DNA of 34,722 bases from Anaerolinea sp. (GCA_020047815.1 JAIFNG010000019.1:1-34722); one strand, 5' to 3'. Shown: positions 25,966-34,388, counted from the stretch's first letter. The notes: generated from the sequence alone by a model not told the origin. A program made the numbers and translations.

Positions 25966-26547
25966 TTATCCTTTCAATAACACACTATGTTCGTTATCTG
26001 GTTCCGCTGTCACGGCAAGCGGCGGCAACTCAACGATCGAACCCAGGCCAAAATGCTGCAAAAATTCCGGCGTGGTGGAATATAAAATCGGACGTCCAGG
26101 ACCATCAGTTCGTCCCGATTCTTGAATAAGCCCTTTGCTTAATAAACTCTTCAGCATGCCATCGCTATTAACACCGCGGATGGAATCTACGTGTGGACGG
26201 GTGCAGGGCTGCTGGTAGGCAATAATTGCCAGTGTTTCCAGAGCAGCACGACTCAGGTGTGTGGTTGCTTCAAGACCAAGGAAGAGCTCAACGAGTGGAG
26301 CCAGCTCGGGTGCAGTGGTTAACTGAACACGTCCTGCGTTTCGTTGCAAACGCAAACCGCGTACCGAGAGCAGTTCGTCCAGTTCTTTAAGCCCGCGCTC
26401 GACGACAGAAGCAGTGATATCCAATGCTTGAGAGAGTTGGGCTACAGGTACAGGCTCGGCAGAAACAAATAACATTGCCTCGATTTTTGCCGCAAGTGAT
26501 AATTCCGCAAGAGGAACCATGGTTGAAGTAGATTGTGAGTCGCTCAT
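25966..26547 (-). CDS. scpB: Segregation and condensation protein B
   Basis: A 193-residue ScpB, the winged-helix kleisin partner of the SMC-ScpA condensin that compacts and segregates chromosomes. Seen: AAKIEAMLFVSAEPVPVAQLSQAL, the core LSRAALETLAIIAYQQP, RGVNSDGMLKSLLSKGLIQESGR and GRPILYSTTPEFLQHFGL. scpA, usually just upstream, is not here; a divergent lipoprotein gene takes its place, only 35 bases away. The ATG at 26547 has GGAG roughly 10 bases upstream. Confidence 0.95.
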   Translation of the reverse strand: MSDSQSTSTMVPLAELSLAAKIEAMLFVSAEPVPVAQLSQALDITASVVERGLKELDELLSVRGLRLQRNAGRVQLTTAPELAPLVELFLGLEATTHLSRAALETLAIIAYQQPCTRPHVDSIRGVNSDGMLKSLLSKGLIQESGRTDGPGRPILYSTTPEFLQHFGLGSIVELPPLAVTAEPDNEHSVLLKG

Positions 26548-26549
26548 GC

Positions 26550-26555
26550 TATAAT
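26550..26555 (+). promoter_or_regulatory. -10 box between divergent scpB and lipoprotein genes
   Basis: TATAAT at 26550-26555 starts three bases before the scpB start on the other strand and would drive the lipoprotein gene (ATG 26583) with a leader of about 20 bases. The leader has no Shine-Dalgarno. Confidence 0.5.
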
Positions 26556-26582
26556 TGCTCCACTGGATACATTCTTCAAAAA

Positions 26583-27167
26583 ATGAATAAAAACATGAAA
26601 ATCAAAAAATATTTGCTTACTTTTCTTCTTCTCATACTGTTGCTTAATTCACTGGCTTGTACGATCTTTGTCGGGGGACCAGAGTACGCAATGCGGGCCG
26701 TCCCGGTTTCGGAAGAGGAAGTTCAATCCTTGCAAACACAAGTTGAGCAAGCCATGATTGCAGGTGCTGAAACCGGCGTAGTCACATTTCAAATTACCGA
26801 AAGCCAACTCACATCATATATTGCACTAAAGATGCAGGAGAAATCCAACCCTCCATTTACGGAGCCGCAGATTTTTCTGCGCGATGGCCAAATGAGGATG
26901 TACGGAAAAATTAATCGCGGTATGTTTGCCGCAAATATGCTCATCTCCATGAACGTCAACATTGATCCTACAACCGGCATGCCGAAAATCGAAATTGCTG
27001 CAGCAGATTTTGGTCCCTTCCCCGCACCTGAAGGTCTGAATAATGCCATTGGCACAATAATCGACGAAACATTCACCGGATCACTAGGCCCTGTTGCGTT
27101 AGGTTTCCGGCTCGAATCTGTCGAAATTGCTGATGGTATCATGACGATGTCCGGCCGAATTAAATAA
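26583..27167 (+). CDS. Lipoprotein of unknown function, possibly YpmS/DUF2140-like
   Basis: A 194-residue exported protein. A Lys-rich start and Leu-rich helix (residues 6-25) precede C26 in NSLACT, an acceptable though not ideal lipobox. The mature part has an SEEEVQSLQTQVEQA helix, FQITESQLTSYIALKMQ and C-terminal repeats of beta type ending DGIMTMSGRIK, a pattern seen in YpmS/DUF2140- or DUF2993-like lipid-binding folds; this is a resemblance only. A GTG 48 bases upstream would overlap the promoter and scpB, so ATG 26583 is chosen. It precedes another lipoprotein by 21 bases. Confidence 0.75.
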   Translation: MNKNMKIKKYLLTFLLLILLLNSLACTIFVGGPEYAMRAVPVSEEEVQSLQTQVEQAMIAGAETGVVTFQITESQLTSYIALKMQEKSNPPFTEPQIFLRDGQMRMYGKINRGMFAANMLISMNVNIDPTTGMPKIEIAAADFGPFPAPEGLNNAIGTIIDETFTGSLGPVALGFRLESVEIADGIMTMSGRIK

Positions 27168-27175
27168 CAGCTGGA

Positions 27176-27181
27176 TATTAT
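27176..27181 (+). promoter_or_regulatory. Possible -10 box with leaderless spacing before the second lipoprotein
   Basis: TATTAT at 27176-27181 ends seven bases before ATG 27189, and no Shine-Dalgarno lies between the two lipoprotein genes. The spacing repeats that seen before the udk and kinase genes. No -35 element is visible. Confidence 0.35.
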
Positions 27182-27188
27182 ACCCGAC

Positions 27189-28781
27189 ATGTTGCTTAAC
27201 TCGCCTCGCATCCACCCAATCCTCCTAATTATATTATTGTCCTGCTCATGGTTCATAATTTCCTGCCGCTCTCCACAAGCAGGCGAGAAAATCATGGTAA
27301 CCATCACAACCGATGGTGCTACACAGGAGGTAAGCATTGCTGCTGGAAGCACTGTGACGCAGGCATTTCAATCTGCGGGTATTGTCCCTGGAAATTTGGA
27401 TCGATCTGAACCACCACTTTATACTGTACTCAAAAACGGCGACACAATCAACCTGATAAGAGTTCAGGAGTTATTTGAAACAGAACAGCTTGTCATTCCA
27501 TTTGAACGTCAGATCTTGCGTAATGAAACCCTTCCTGAGGGCGAGACAAGACTTGTTCAAGCCGGCGTTAATGGATTAGAGGAAGTAACTTATCGCAGAA
27601 TTCTCGAAGACAAATACGAGATCAGCAAGTCAAGAGTTAAAACTGTCATTATTAATGATTCTTTGCCTGAGATCGTAATGGTTGGCGCACAATCTTCATT
27701 CACTCCTTTAAACACCCCCGGCACGATAGCCTACCTTGCTGGTGGAAACGCCTGGATCATGGAAGGCTCCACTGCCAATCGTCGCATTGTTGTCAGTACC
27801 GGAGACCTTGACGGGCGCATCTTCAAACTATCACCCAATGGCGAATATTTGATCTTTACTCGAAAATCCAAAAAGCCCGCAGCAGAAGAGATCAACACCT
27901 TATGGGTGGCGCGTGTAAGAAACCTGGAGCCCAAACCTATCTGGCTGCAAGCCTATAATGTGATCCATTTTGCGGAGTGGATTCCCGGCACAAATTCCGT
28001 TGCTTATTCTACGGTTGAGCCGCGCAGCACCGCCCCCGGCTGGCAGGCAAATAACGACCTGTACCGCGTCAGCCTCACAGGTGGAAGTCCGCGCAAGATG
28101 CTGGAACCCAACAGTGGTGGCGTTTATGGCTGGTGGGGAATGTCCTTCTCATACTCCGGAGACGGCAAGCTGGCTTATTCACGCCCTGACGGGATTGGGT
28201 TAGTTGACCAAGACGGTGGCTACCTCAAACCACTGCTAAATATCACTCCGCTTAACACTCATAGCGACTGGGCATGGATTCCCCCCATCACTTGGGGCAC
28301 AGATGGAAAGACCCTGTATTATGTTACGCATGCCCCCGCGCCAGCACCTATTACCGGCGAAGAATCTCCTTTCTTCGATCTCTCTGCTGTTTCTTTTAAC
28401 AATACCTCGACTGTAACCATGATTGACTCAACAGGTATGTTCTCATATCCCACTGCGTCACCTGCAAAGTGGGATGGCAAGGGACAAAACTACCATGTTG
28501 CATATTTGCAATCAATCTTCATCGAACAGAGCGAAACAAGCCGCTACCGTTTGATGGTCATGGACCGGGACGGCTCAAACAACAGAGCCATCTTCCCGCC
28601 TTTGGATGAGAATGGCATTGAACCACAGACTCCCGTCTGGGCTCCCAATCCGCTCGAGGGTCAATCAGGGGGATTCATTGCCATCATTCACCAACGTAAC
28701 CTCTGGCTGGTGGACAGTGGAAATGGGAAAGCCTATCAAGTCACAGGTGACGGATTGATCAATGCCATTGATTGGAAATAA
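27189..28781 (+). CDS. Lipoprotein with DUF348/G5-like N-terminal region and beta-propeller
   Basis: A 530-residue exported protein. The signal helix ends at lipobox IISC26. Residues about 35-95 resemble the ubiquitin-like DUF348 domain (VTITTDGATQEVSIAAGSTVTQAFQSAG), and 95-155 a G5 domain (FERQILRNETLPEGETRLVQAGVNGLEEVTYR), the pair found in YabE/Rpf-type cell-wall proteins. From about 175 on, repeated blades (LSPNGEYLIFTRK, YSGDGKLAYSRPDGIGLVDQDGG, WGTDGKTLYYV, VMDRDGSN) form a TolB/PD40-like propeller. There is no catalytic domain such as Rpf or 3D. A cell-wall glycan or surface-binding role is likely but unproven. Confidence 0.82.
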   Translation: MLLNSPRIHPILLIILLSCSWFIISCRSPQAGEKIMVTITTDGATQEVSIAAGSTVTQAFQSAGIVPGNLDRSEPPLYTVLKNGDTINLIRVQELFETEQLVIPFERQILRNETLPEGETRLVQAGVNGLEEVTYRRILEDKYEISKSRVKTVIINDSLPEIVMVGAQSSFTPLNTPGTIAYLAGGNAWIMEGSTANRRIVVSTGDLDGRIFKLSPNGEYLIFTRKSKKPAAEEINTLWVARVRNLEPKPIWLQAYNVIHFAEWIPGTNSVAYSTVEPRSTAPGWQANNDLYRVSLTGGSPRKMLEPNSGGVYGWWGMSFSYSGDGKLAYSRPDGIGLVDQDGGYLKPLLNITPLNTHSDWAWIPPITWGTDGKTLYYVTHAPAPAPITGEESPFFDLSAVSFNNTSTVTMIDSTGMFSYPTASPAKWDGKGQNYHVAYLQSIFIEQSETSRYRLMVMDRDGSNNRAIFPPLDENGIEPQTPVWAPNPLEGQSGGFIAIIHQRNLWLVDSGNGKAYQVTGDGLINAIDWK

Positions 28782-28805
28782 TAAATATGAGATTTCTAAG
28801 GTTTT

Positions 28806-28811
28806 TATAAT
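28806..28811 (+). promoter_or_regulatory. Probable -10 box of the sugar/glycosyltransferase operon
   Basis: TATAAT lies 40 bases before ATG 28852 in the 70-base gap after the propeller lipoprotein; AAGGAAA serves as ribosome-binding site. No clear -35 box. Confidence 0.4.
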
Positions 28812-28851
28812 CTTAAATGTCTTAAAAAATTAATAGATAAGGAAAAGAATA

Positions 28852-29808
28852 ATGAGAATAGTTATTACAGGCGCAGCAGGATTTCTCGGTTCACATCTTA
28901 GTGACCATTTGCTGGCCGATGGGCATGAGATCATCGGTATGGATAATTTTGTCACAGGCAATCCAGACAATATTGCACACCTCGCAAGTAACGAAAAGTT
29001 TTCTTTTTATAAACGCGATGTGTCAAATTATATTTTTGTCCCAGGCAAAGTGGATGCCATTCTTCACTTTGCTTCACCTGCCAGCCCGAATCCGCAGTCA
29101 AAATCGGGTTATTTCAATCTGCCAATCCAAACAATGAAAGCTGGGGCGCTTGGAACACATAATTGCCTTGGTCTCGCACGCGTGCAAAACGCAAAATTTT
29201 TACTTGCTTCCACCAGCGAAATTTACGGAGATCCCGAAGTTCATCCACAGGAAGAGAGTTACCCGGGTAATGTAGATCCGATTGGAACACGCGCCGTTTA
29301 TGACGAGGCGAAGCGGTTTGCAGAATCGCTAACCATGGCATATCATCGATTTCACAACGTAAACACAAGCATAGTACGAATTTTCAACACCTACGGCCCT
29401 CGCCTTGACCTGGAGGACGGGAGAGCCCTGCCAAACATGATCAAGCAGGCTTTGCTTGGACAGCCGCTGACGGTCTTCGGCGATGGATCACAAACCCGGT
29501 CCTTCTGCTTTGTGGACGATCTCGTGGACGGCATCATAAAACTGCTTTACTCCGATGAGCATTACCCAATTAATGTTGGCAATCCAAATGAAATGACCAT
29601 CCTCCAATTTGCTGAGACCATAAACAAGGTCACCGGGAATCGGGCGGGCATTATCTTTGTGGATGCACGAAGTGCACGGGACCCTCAGCGCCGCAGGCCT
29701 GACATTACCCGGGCAAAAAACATACTAAATTGGGAACCCAAAATAGATCTCGAAGAGGGACTCTGCCGCAGTATTCCATATTTCAAACAAAAGTTGGGAA
29801 TTGCATGA
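28852..29808 (+). CDS. NAD-dependent sugar epimerase, UDP-glucuronate decarboxylase-like
   Basis: A 318-residue extended short-chain dehydrogenase. NAD motif GAAGFLGSH at 7-15; catalytic TSEIYGDP and YDEAKR (Y-x-x-x-K); FNTYGPR and [13 protein letters not shown] substrate-domain segments. HFASPASP resembles HLACPASP of UDP-xylose synthases, so decarboxylation of UDP-glucuronate to UDP-xylose is the best guess; another NDP-sugar epimerase remains possible. It is the first gene of a packed operon and its stop overlaps the GtrA start (ATGA), so the product probably feeds the GT-C transferase or GtrA-linked glycosylation. Confidence 0.9.
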   Translation: MRIVITGAAGFLGSHLSDHLLADGHEIIGMDNFVTGNPDNIAHLASNEKFSFYKRDVSNYIFVPGKVDAILHFASPASPNPQSKSGYFNLPIQTMKAGALGTHNCLGLARVQNAKFLLASTSEIYGDPEVHPQEESYPGNVDPIGTRAVYDEAKRFAESLTMAYHRFHNVNTSIVRIFNTYGPRLDLEDGRALPNMIKQALLGQPLTVFGDGSQTRSFCFVDDLVDGIIKLLYSDEHYPINVGNPNEMTILQFAETINKVTGNRAGIIFVDARSARDPQRRRPDITRAKNILNWEPKIDLEEGLCRSIPYFKQKLGIA

Positions 29809-30278
29809 TCCTGAGCAATACTAAGGAACGCCATCGTTTCGCGAAATTTGCGCTGGTGGGTACGCTTGGTGCAGTAATTGACTTTGGCGTAATGAACCTG
29901 CTATCGCACTTCACTAATGTTTCGCTGGTTTATGCGGGTACAACTTCGTTTATCTGCGCAGTGATCAGCAATTTCGTCTGGAATCGATATTGGACATATC
30001 CTGAATCGCGCTCTCGTCCCCTCTTGAATCAAATGGGGATGTTCTTCCTTGTAAACACGGCTGGTGTGGCTATCCGCATACCCATTCTGCACTATGTCGA
30101 ACCACCCATGCTCCGTTTTTTCGAGAGGCTGCTCCAAATCACCCATGCCAGTGCAGAATTTTACGCAAAAAACCTGACCCTTGCAGCAGCCGTCGGTATC
30201 ATAATGTTGTGGAATTTTTTTGTCAACAGGTATTGGACTTACAATGATATCGACCACCATCAAGAGATTCGGACATGA
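29805..30278 (+). CDS. GtrA-family membrane protein
   Basis: A 157-residue protein with four hydrophobic helices, typical of GtrA/DPMS-accessory proteins thought to move or present polyprenyl-linked sugars: [75 protein letters not shown]. The duplicated NRYWTY ends are characteristic. ATG 29805 gives a 4-base overlap with the epimerase; the longer in-frame start would overlap by about 80 bases and adds a non-family segment. It also overlaps the following gene by ATGA. Confidence 0.93.
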   Translation: MILSNTKERHRFAKFALVGTLGAVIDFGVMNLLSHFTNVSLVYAGTTSFICAVISNFVWNRYWTYPESRSRPLLNQMGMFFLVNTAGVAIRIPILHYVEPPMLRFFERLLQITHASAEFYAKNLTLAAAVGIIMLWNFFVNRYWTYNDIDHHQEIRT

Positions 30279-30655
30279 GTAGTACCCAGCCCCGGCTTAT
30301 TCCTCTCTACTCTACCAGCGGGGACGCGGACGCTTTTTTGTTCTATCCGTACCTGTTCAATCGTACAGGGGAATGGATTGGATTTGTGACATCCAAACGG
30401 GAGGTTTATTCGGTATTGGGTGAATTTGTCGGGTTGCTGACTGATGACCGGAGAATTATCAGAAAACGGTCAACATCCACGCTCCTTCCTCGCCTGACAC
30501 CACCTCCACCACCAACAAAAATGTACCCTCCTGCTACTATCCCACTGCCTCCGATGATGTCAGAATTAAGTCATTCAATGGTTGACGTATTACTCGAAGC
30601 ACCTTGGCTTCTTCATACCCTCGACACTGGTGAAAACCGAGAGGACATAGATTAA
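30275..30655 (+). CDS. Small conserved-looking protein, beta-repeat plus proline-rich tail
   Basis: A 126-residue protein translationally coupled on both sides (ATGA with GtrA, TAATG with the thioesterase). Residues 1-65 contain short repeats of the type LYSTSGDADAFL, LFNRTGEWIGFV, VYSVLGEFVGLLTDD, resembling the 4-fold beta flower fold; this naming is tentative. Residues 70-95 are Pro-rich (TPPPPPTKMYPP), and the end is acidic. No signal peptide. The operon position makes it a real gene; no function can be assigned. Confidence 0.75.
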   Translation: MSSTQPRLIPLYSTSGDADAFLFYPYLFNRTGEWIGFVTSKREVYSVLGEFVGLLTDDRRIIRKRSTSTLLPRLTPPPPPTKMYPPATIPLPPMMSELSHSMVDVLLEAPWLLHTLDTGENREDID

Positions 30656-31128
30656 TGAAAAATTCTCCAAAACCCAAAACCGCCCGCGCTTCACATATTA
30701 GTATCGCGCAATTAATGCAACCCGAACACGCCAACAACCTAGGGCATGTCCACGGGGGGTGGATCATGAAGCTTGTAGATGAAGCAGGAGCTCTTGCCTG
30801 TATGCGCCATACCCAAAAACGAGTTGTCACAGTCGCAGTTGACTCATTAGTCTTTCGTGAACCAATCAAGATAGGCGATCTCGTTATTTTGAATGCAGAA
30901 GTTACTTTCACAGGAAACACTTCCATTGAAGCTGAGGTGCAAGTCGTCGCAGAAAACCCCATCACCGGTACGCGCACACATACCAATACTGCATACCTCG
31001 TTTTCGTAGGGTTAGATGACGATGGACGACCAACACCTATTCCTGCATTGATCATTGAAACAGATGAAGAAAAACAACGCATGGAACAGGCAAAAAAACG
31101 GCAAGCTCATCGTCTGGCACAAAAATAA
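30655..31128 (+). CDS. Acyl-CoA thioesterase, hotdog fold (YciA/BACH type)
   Basis: A 157-residue hotdog thioesterase that hydrolyses acyl-CoA to acid and CoA. Family motifs: MQPEHANNLGHVHGGWIMKLVDEAGALA (with the His-Gly-Gly and Asp region at about 35-45), VDSLVFREPIKIGDLVILNAEV, SIEAEVQVVAEN and the THTNTAYLVFVGLDDDGRP strand. Start ATG 30655 overlaps the preceding stop by one base. Its presence inside a glycan operon is unexplained, and it is not next to the beta-oxidation genes. Confidence 0.92.
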   Translation: MKNSPKPKTARASHISIAQLMQPEHANNLGHVHGGWIMKLVDEAGALACMRHTQKRVVTVAVDSLVFREPIKIGDLVILNAEVTFTGNTSIEAEVQVVAENPITGTRTHTNTAYLVFVGLDDDGRPTPIPALIIETDEEKQRMEQAKKRQAHRLAQK

Positions 31129-31189
31129 GAACGTCCTTCCACCTTGGGAGAGAAAAGATATAGCTTCGAAGGACAAAGAATTACCAATC

Positions 31190-32734
31190 ATGAAACATAT
31201 CCGCCAACATCCTATTCTCATATTGTTAATCATCAACCTTATGGCTGGCATTTTTACCTTTAACAATTACGGCTTGTCATGGGATGAGCCGCTTTTTTAC
31301 GATTATGCAAACGCCCTCGGCTATGCCTACTCGCCGAAAGAATGGATCAGCGGAAATTTCAATCTCGATAATGCCTATGGCTCCAGCGAAACAGACCACG
31401 CCAATCGCGGACCTGCCTATATTATCCTTGCACATCCTGTTGTCTCAATCATTGAGATACTCGGCGCAGACAATGCCTCTGCATGGCATCTGGTCAACTT
31501 CCTCACTTTTCAGCTTGGCGTCTATTTTCTATACTGCCTCGCAAAACGCACAATAAGCACTTCTGCAGCTCTCATTTCTGCTGCATTATTTGCATGGCAG
31601 CCCCTCCTATGGGGACACGCTTTTATCAACCCCAAAGACCCCCCCTTTCTGGTGTTCTTCCTCGGCGCAATTTATTTTGGTTTAATGATGGTTGATGATA
31701 CGGAAGAAGGACCCGGGGGTGTTTGGAAATCAATTGGCTTAGCTTCCTTCTTTCTCGGCGTTGCCACCTCAATTCGCGTGCTGGGTCCACTGGCTGGGGT
31801 ACTTGTGTTTTTTTACGCCCTCGGGAAATTCAAAACTTCCACGCTAATTAAAACCCTTTCAATCTATGCCGCTTTCGCTTTCCTTGTTGCCTTCATCACC
31901 TGGCCTTACCTTTGGACGGATCCACTGCATAACTTCATTGAAGCATTTGGTTTCATGTCCGACAACCCGACACAGCTGCATGTTCTTTTCAATGGTCAAC
32001 TTCTCCGAGCTGATGAACTTCCACGCCGCTACCTTCCCATTTTAATAAGTCTTACTTTGACAGAGCCTGTTTTGCCGCTCTTTATAATTGGCATCCTTGT
32101 TTCCTATTCGAATAAATTAATAGCTGTCAGCAAAATAAAATTGTCTCAGTTTAAAGACGAATTTTTACTACTCCTTTGGTTTTTTATACCTTTCGCCTAT
32201 GTCGTCCTCCGCAAACCACCAATGTATGACGGATATCGTCACTTCCTTTTCATGCTCCCGCCTCTTTTCATCCTAGCAGGGTCTGCCATTGAAAAAGCAT
32301 ATAAATTTACCAAATCCAACTGGGCGTTTGGCATTCTGACTGTCCTTATCCTTGCACCTGGAATTTTTAGTATCTTTCATTTGCACCCTTACGAATATAC
32401 GTATTACAATTCATATATTGGCGGCACCAGCGGCGCATTCCGGAGATATGAAACCGATTACTGGCTTACTTGTTACAAGGAAGCCATTGAACAATTTGAT
32501 GTGCCAAACGCGCAACTCTTTATTAAACGCGAGCCGTATATTGCAGAATATTATGCAAATGGAACCATCATGATCCGCGATTACCGCGCCGAATTTGGTA
32601 ATATACACACTGATGACTTTGTGCTGGTTAACACCCGCGCAAATGAAGACATCAAAACTTTTAAGGACGCATCCATCGTCCTGCAGATCAAGCGTGGCAA
32701 CGCGGTATTTTGTGAAATAAAAAAAATCCCATGA
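31190..32734 (+). CDS. GT-C family (PMT/ArnT-like) membrane glycosyltransferase
   Basis: A 514-residue polytopic protein of the dolichyl/undecaprenyl-phosphate-sugar-dependent GT39/GT83 type. After a first helix it has YGLSWDEPLFYDY, the acidic loop motif typical of these enzymes, then WGHAFINPKDPPFLVFF, around nine further hydrophobic helices and a soluble C-terminal part of about 90 residues. It probably moves a sugar from a lipid carrier to a cell-surface acceptor; GtrA in the same operon fits this. Start: ATG 31190 lies directly before the first helix; upstream ATGs (31055) would overlap the thioesterase. Its ribosome-binding site is poor. It overlaps the next gene by ATGA. Confidence 0.85.
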   Translation: MKHIRQHPILILLIINLMAGIFTFNNYGLSWDEPLFYDYANALGYAYSPKEWISGNFNLDNAYGSSETDHANRGPAYIILAHPVVSIIEILGADNASAWHLVNFLTFQLGVYFLYCLAKRTISTSAALISAALFAWQPLLWGHAFINPKDPPFLVFFLGAIYFGLMMVDDTEEGPGGVWKSIGLASFFLGVATSIRVLGPLAGVLVFFYALGKFKTSTLIKTLSIYAAFAFLVAFITWPYLWTDPLHNFIEAFGFMSDNPTQLHVLFNGQLLRADELPRRYLPILISLTLTEPVLPLFIIGILVSYSNKLIAVSKIKLSQFKDEFLLLLWFFIPFAYVVLRKPPMYDGYRHFLFMLPPLFILAGSAIEKAYKFTKSNWAFGILTVLILAPGIFSIFHLHPYEYTYYNSYIGGTSGAFRRYETDYWLTCYKEAIEQFDVPNAQLFIKREPYIAEYYANGTIMIRDYRAEFGNIHTDDFVLVNTRANEDIKTFKDASIVLQIKRGNAVFCEIKKIP

Positions 32735-33720
32735 TCACACATCGCGAACGAATTCAAACATGTATCAGCGGAGAAGTGCCAGATCAAACACCGGTTGCGC
32801 TTTGGCGGCATTTCCCTGTTGATGACCAAGACCCCGGAAGTCTGGCGGCATCTACGTTGCATTTTCAAAACACCTACGATTTTGACATTGTCAAGGTGAC
32901 GCCTGCCTCTTCCTTTGCTGTAAAGGGTTGGGGTGTGGAGGATAAATGGATGGGCGACACGGAGGGCTCTCGTCGCTACACGAAACGCGTTATCAACTCA
33001 CCAGGTGACTGGGAGAAACTCACTCTTCTTGAACCCTCCTCCCCTTTTCTTGCGGGACAGTTGTTTTGCCTCCAGCTATTGAAGAAAACCCTTCCCCCGG
33101 AAACGCCGGTCATCCAAACCATCTTCAGCCCGCTTTCACAAGCAAAAAATCTGGCAGGCAACGAAACATTGCTAGCCCACCTTCGGGAATATCCTGAAGC
33201 AGTGATGAAGGGCTTGGATACCATCGCTAAAACCACAAAATATTTTATAGAAGCTGCTCGGAAAATAGGCATTGATGGGGTTTTCTACGCCATTCAGCAC
33301 GCACAGGCTAAAATAATGGACATTAACGAGTATAAATTATTCGGCGTACCTTACGATCAGCAAGCCCTTGAACCAATGGATGATTTATGGTGCAACATCC
33401 TCCATCTGCATGGAAAGAATGTGTTTTTTCCACTGTTGCAGTCATTCAATTTTCAAATCGTGAACTGGCATGATCGTGAAACTTATCCTTCCCTGGCTGA
33501 AGCAAAGACTCTCTTTAAAGGGACGTTGTGTGGGGGCTTGCGACAGGACACACTTGTTCTGGAGGATCAAGCAAAAGTTAGGGAAGAAGCGGGAGATGCG
33601 ATCCGCCAAACTAATGGGCAGCGGTTTATCCTCGGGACAGGTTGCGTAGTACCTGTCACAGCTGCGCATGGAAATATTGTTGCCGCTACAAAAAGTGTTC
33701 TATTTGGAGGCAGGGAATGA
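32731..33720 (+). CDS. Uroporphyrinogen decarboxylase-fold protein (URO-D-like methyltransferase family)
   Basis: A 329-residue TIM-barrel protein of the URO-D superfamily. Seen: TPVALWRHFPVDD, YDFDIVKVTPASSFAVKGWG, IGIDGVFYAIQHAQ, and GLRQDTLVLED. The typical HemE N-terminal substrate loop (PxWxMRQAGR) is absent, and there is no heme operon, so a corrinoid/methyltransferase-like or uncharacterised role is more likely than coproporphyrinogen synthesis. Its stop overlaps the rsmD start (ATGA) and its start overlaps the GT stop, so it is translated with unrelated genes. Confidence 0.85.
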   Translation: MITHRERIQTCISGEVPDQTPVALWRHFPVDDQDPGSLAASTLHFQNTYDFDIVKVTPASSFAVKGWGVEDKWMGDTEGSRRYTKRVINSPGDWEKLTLLEPSSPFLAGQLFCLQLLKKTLPPETPVIQTIFSPLSQAKNLAGNETLLAHLREYPEAVMKGLDTIAKTTKYFIEAARKIGIDGVFYAIQHAQAKIMDINEYKLFGVPYDQQALEPMDDLWCNILHLHGKNVFFPLLQSFNFQIVNWHDRETYPSLAEAKTLFKGTLCGGLRQDTLVLEDQAKVREEAGDAIRQTNGQRFILGTGCVVPVTAAHGNIVAATKSVLFGGRE

Positions 33721-34277
33721 GCCTGCGGGTAATCGCTGGAAGCGCAAGAGGAAGGAAACTAAAATCAGTACCTGGCGACACGACCCGGCCTGTGATGGAT
33801 CGGGTTAAAGAAGCGTTATTCAATATTCTTGCCGGTGATGTGGTTGAATCAAGCTGGTGGGATTTATTTGGCGGAACAGGCGCAATTGGGATTGAAGCAT
33901 TGAGTCGCGGTGCTGCTTTTGTCCGTTTCTCCGATCTTAATCGAGTGCCCGTGGATACGATCAAAGAAAACATTGTGCATTGTGGATTTACCAGACAGGC
34001 TGAAATACGAAAAGGCGACGCATTCAGTATGCTCAGTGCACAGCCCGACAGGCAGTTTGAGTTCATCTACATTGCGCCACCGCAATATTACGAGATGTGG
34101 GTCAAGGCTTTAAAATTGCTTGATGAAAATATTCACTGGCTTACAACAAATGGAACCGTCATTGCTCAAATTGACCCCACAGAATATCAGGAAATTGGTC
34201 TGAAAAATCTTGAGGAAACTGAACAGAGGAAGTACGGAAGTACACTGGTCATTTTTTATGATCGGATAGGGCAGTAA
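33717..34277 (+). CDS. rsmD: RsmD-like 16S rRNA guanine-N2 methyltransferase with altered motif IV
   Basis: A 186-residue SAM-dependent methyltransferase of the RsmD family (modifies G966 of 16S rRNA in E. coli). N-terminal RVIAGSARGRKL and RPVMDRVKEALFNIL are diagnostic; the SAM motif is DLFGGTGAIGIEALSRGA (49-66). Motif IV, normally DPPY, reads A120-P-P-Q123 (FIYIAPPQYY), losing the Asp and shifting the Tyr. The later residues are family-like. ATG 33717 has GGAGG at 33706-33710 and overlaps the previous stop by ATGA; the longer frame from 33642 lies inside the URO-D gene. Whether it is active needs testing. Confidence 0.88.
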   Translation: MSLRVIAGSARGRKLKSVPGDTTRPVMDRVKEALFNILAGDVVESSWWDLFGGTGAIGIEALSRGAAFVRFSDLNRVPVDTIKENIVHCGFTRQAEIRKGDAFSMLSAQPDRQFEFIYIAPPQYYEMWVKALKLLDENIHWLTTNGTVIAQIDPTEYQEIGLKNLEETEQRKYGSTLVIFYDRIGQ

Positions 34278-34316
34278 AAAGATTCATGCACATCAGTATT
34301 TGCCTTTGTAATATCA

Positions 34317-34343
34317 GTGGGTTTCAAACCCACCATATTTATT
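34317..34343 (+). terminator. Hairpin after rsmD
   Basis: GTGGGT pairs with ACCCAC (34317-34322 and 34328-34333) around TTCAA and is followed by a T-rich stretch (catatttatt), 40 bases after the rsmD stop. A plausible end of the operon. Confidence 0.5.
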
Positions 34344-34388
34344 AGCAATTACTGGCGAGCTAAAACGTATAAATGTCTGGAGGCTGAC

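Noticed and set aside
30537..31082. 181-codon minus-strand reading frame
   Set aside because: Antisense to the thioesterase gene, whose motifs and coupled starts are clear.
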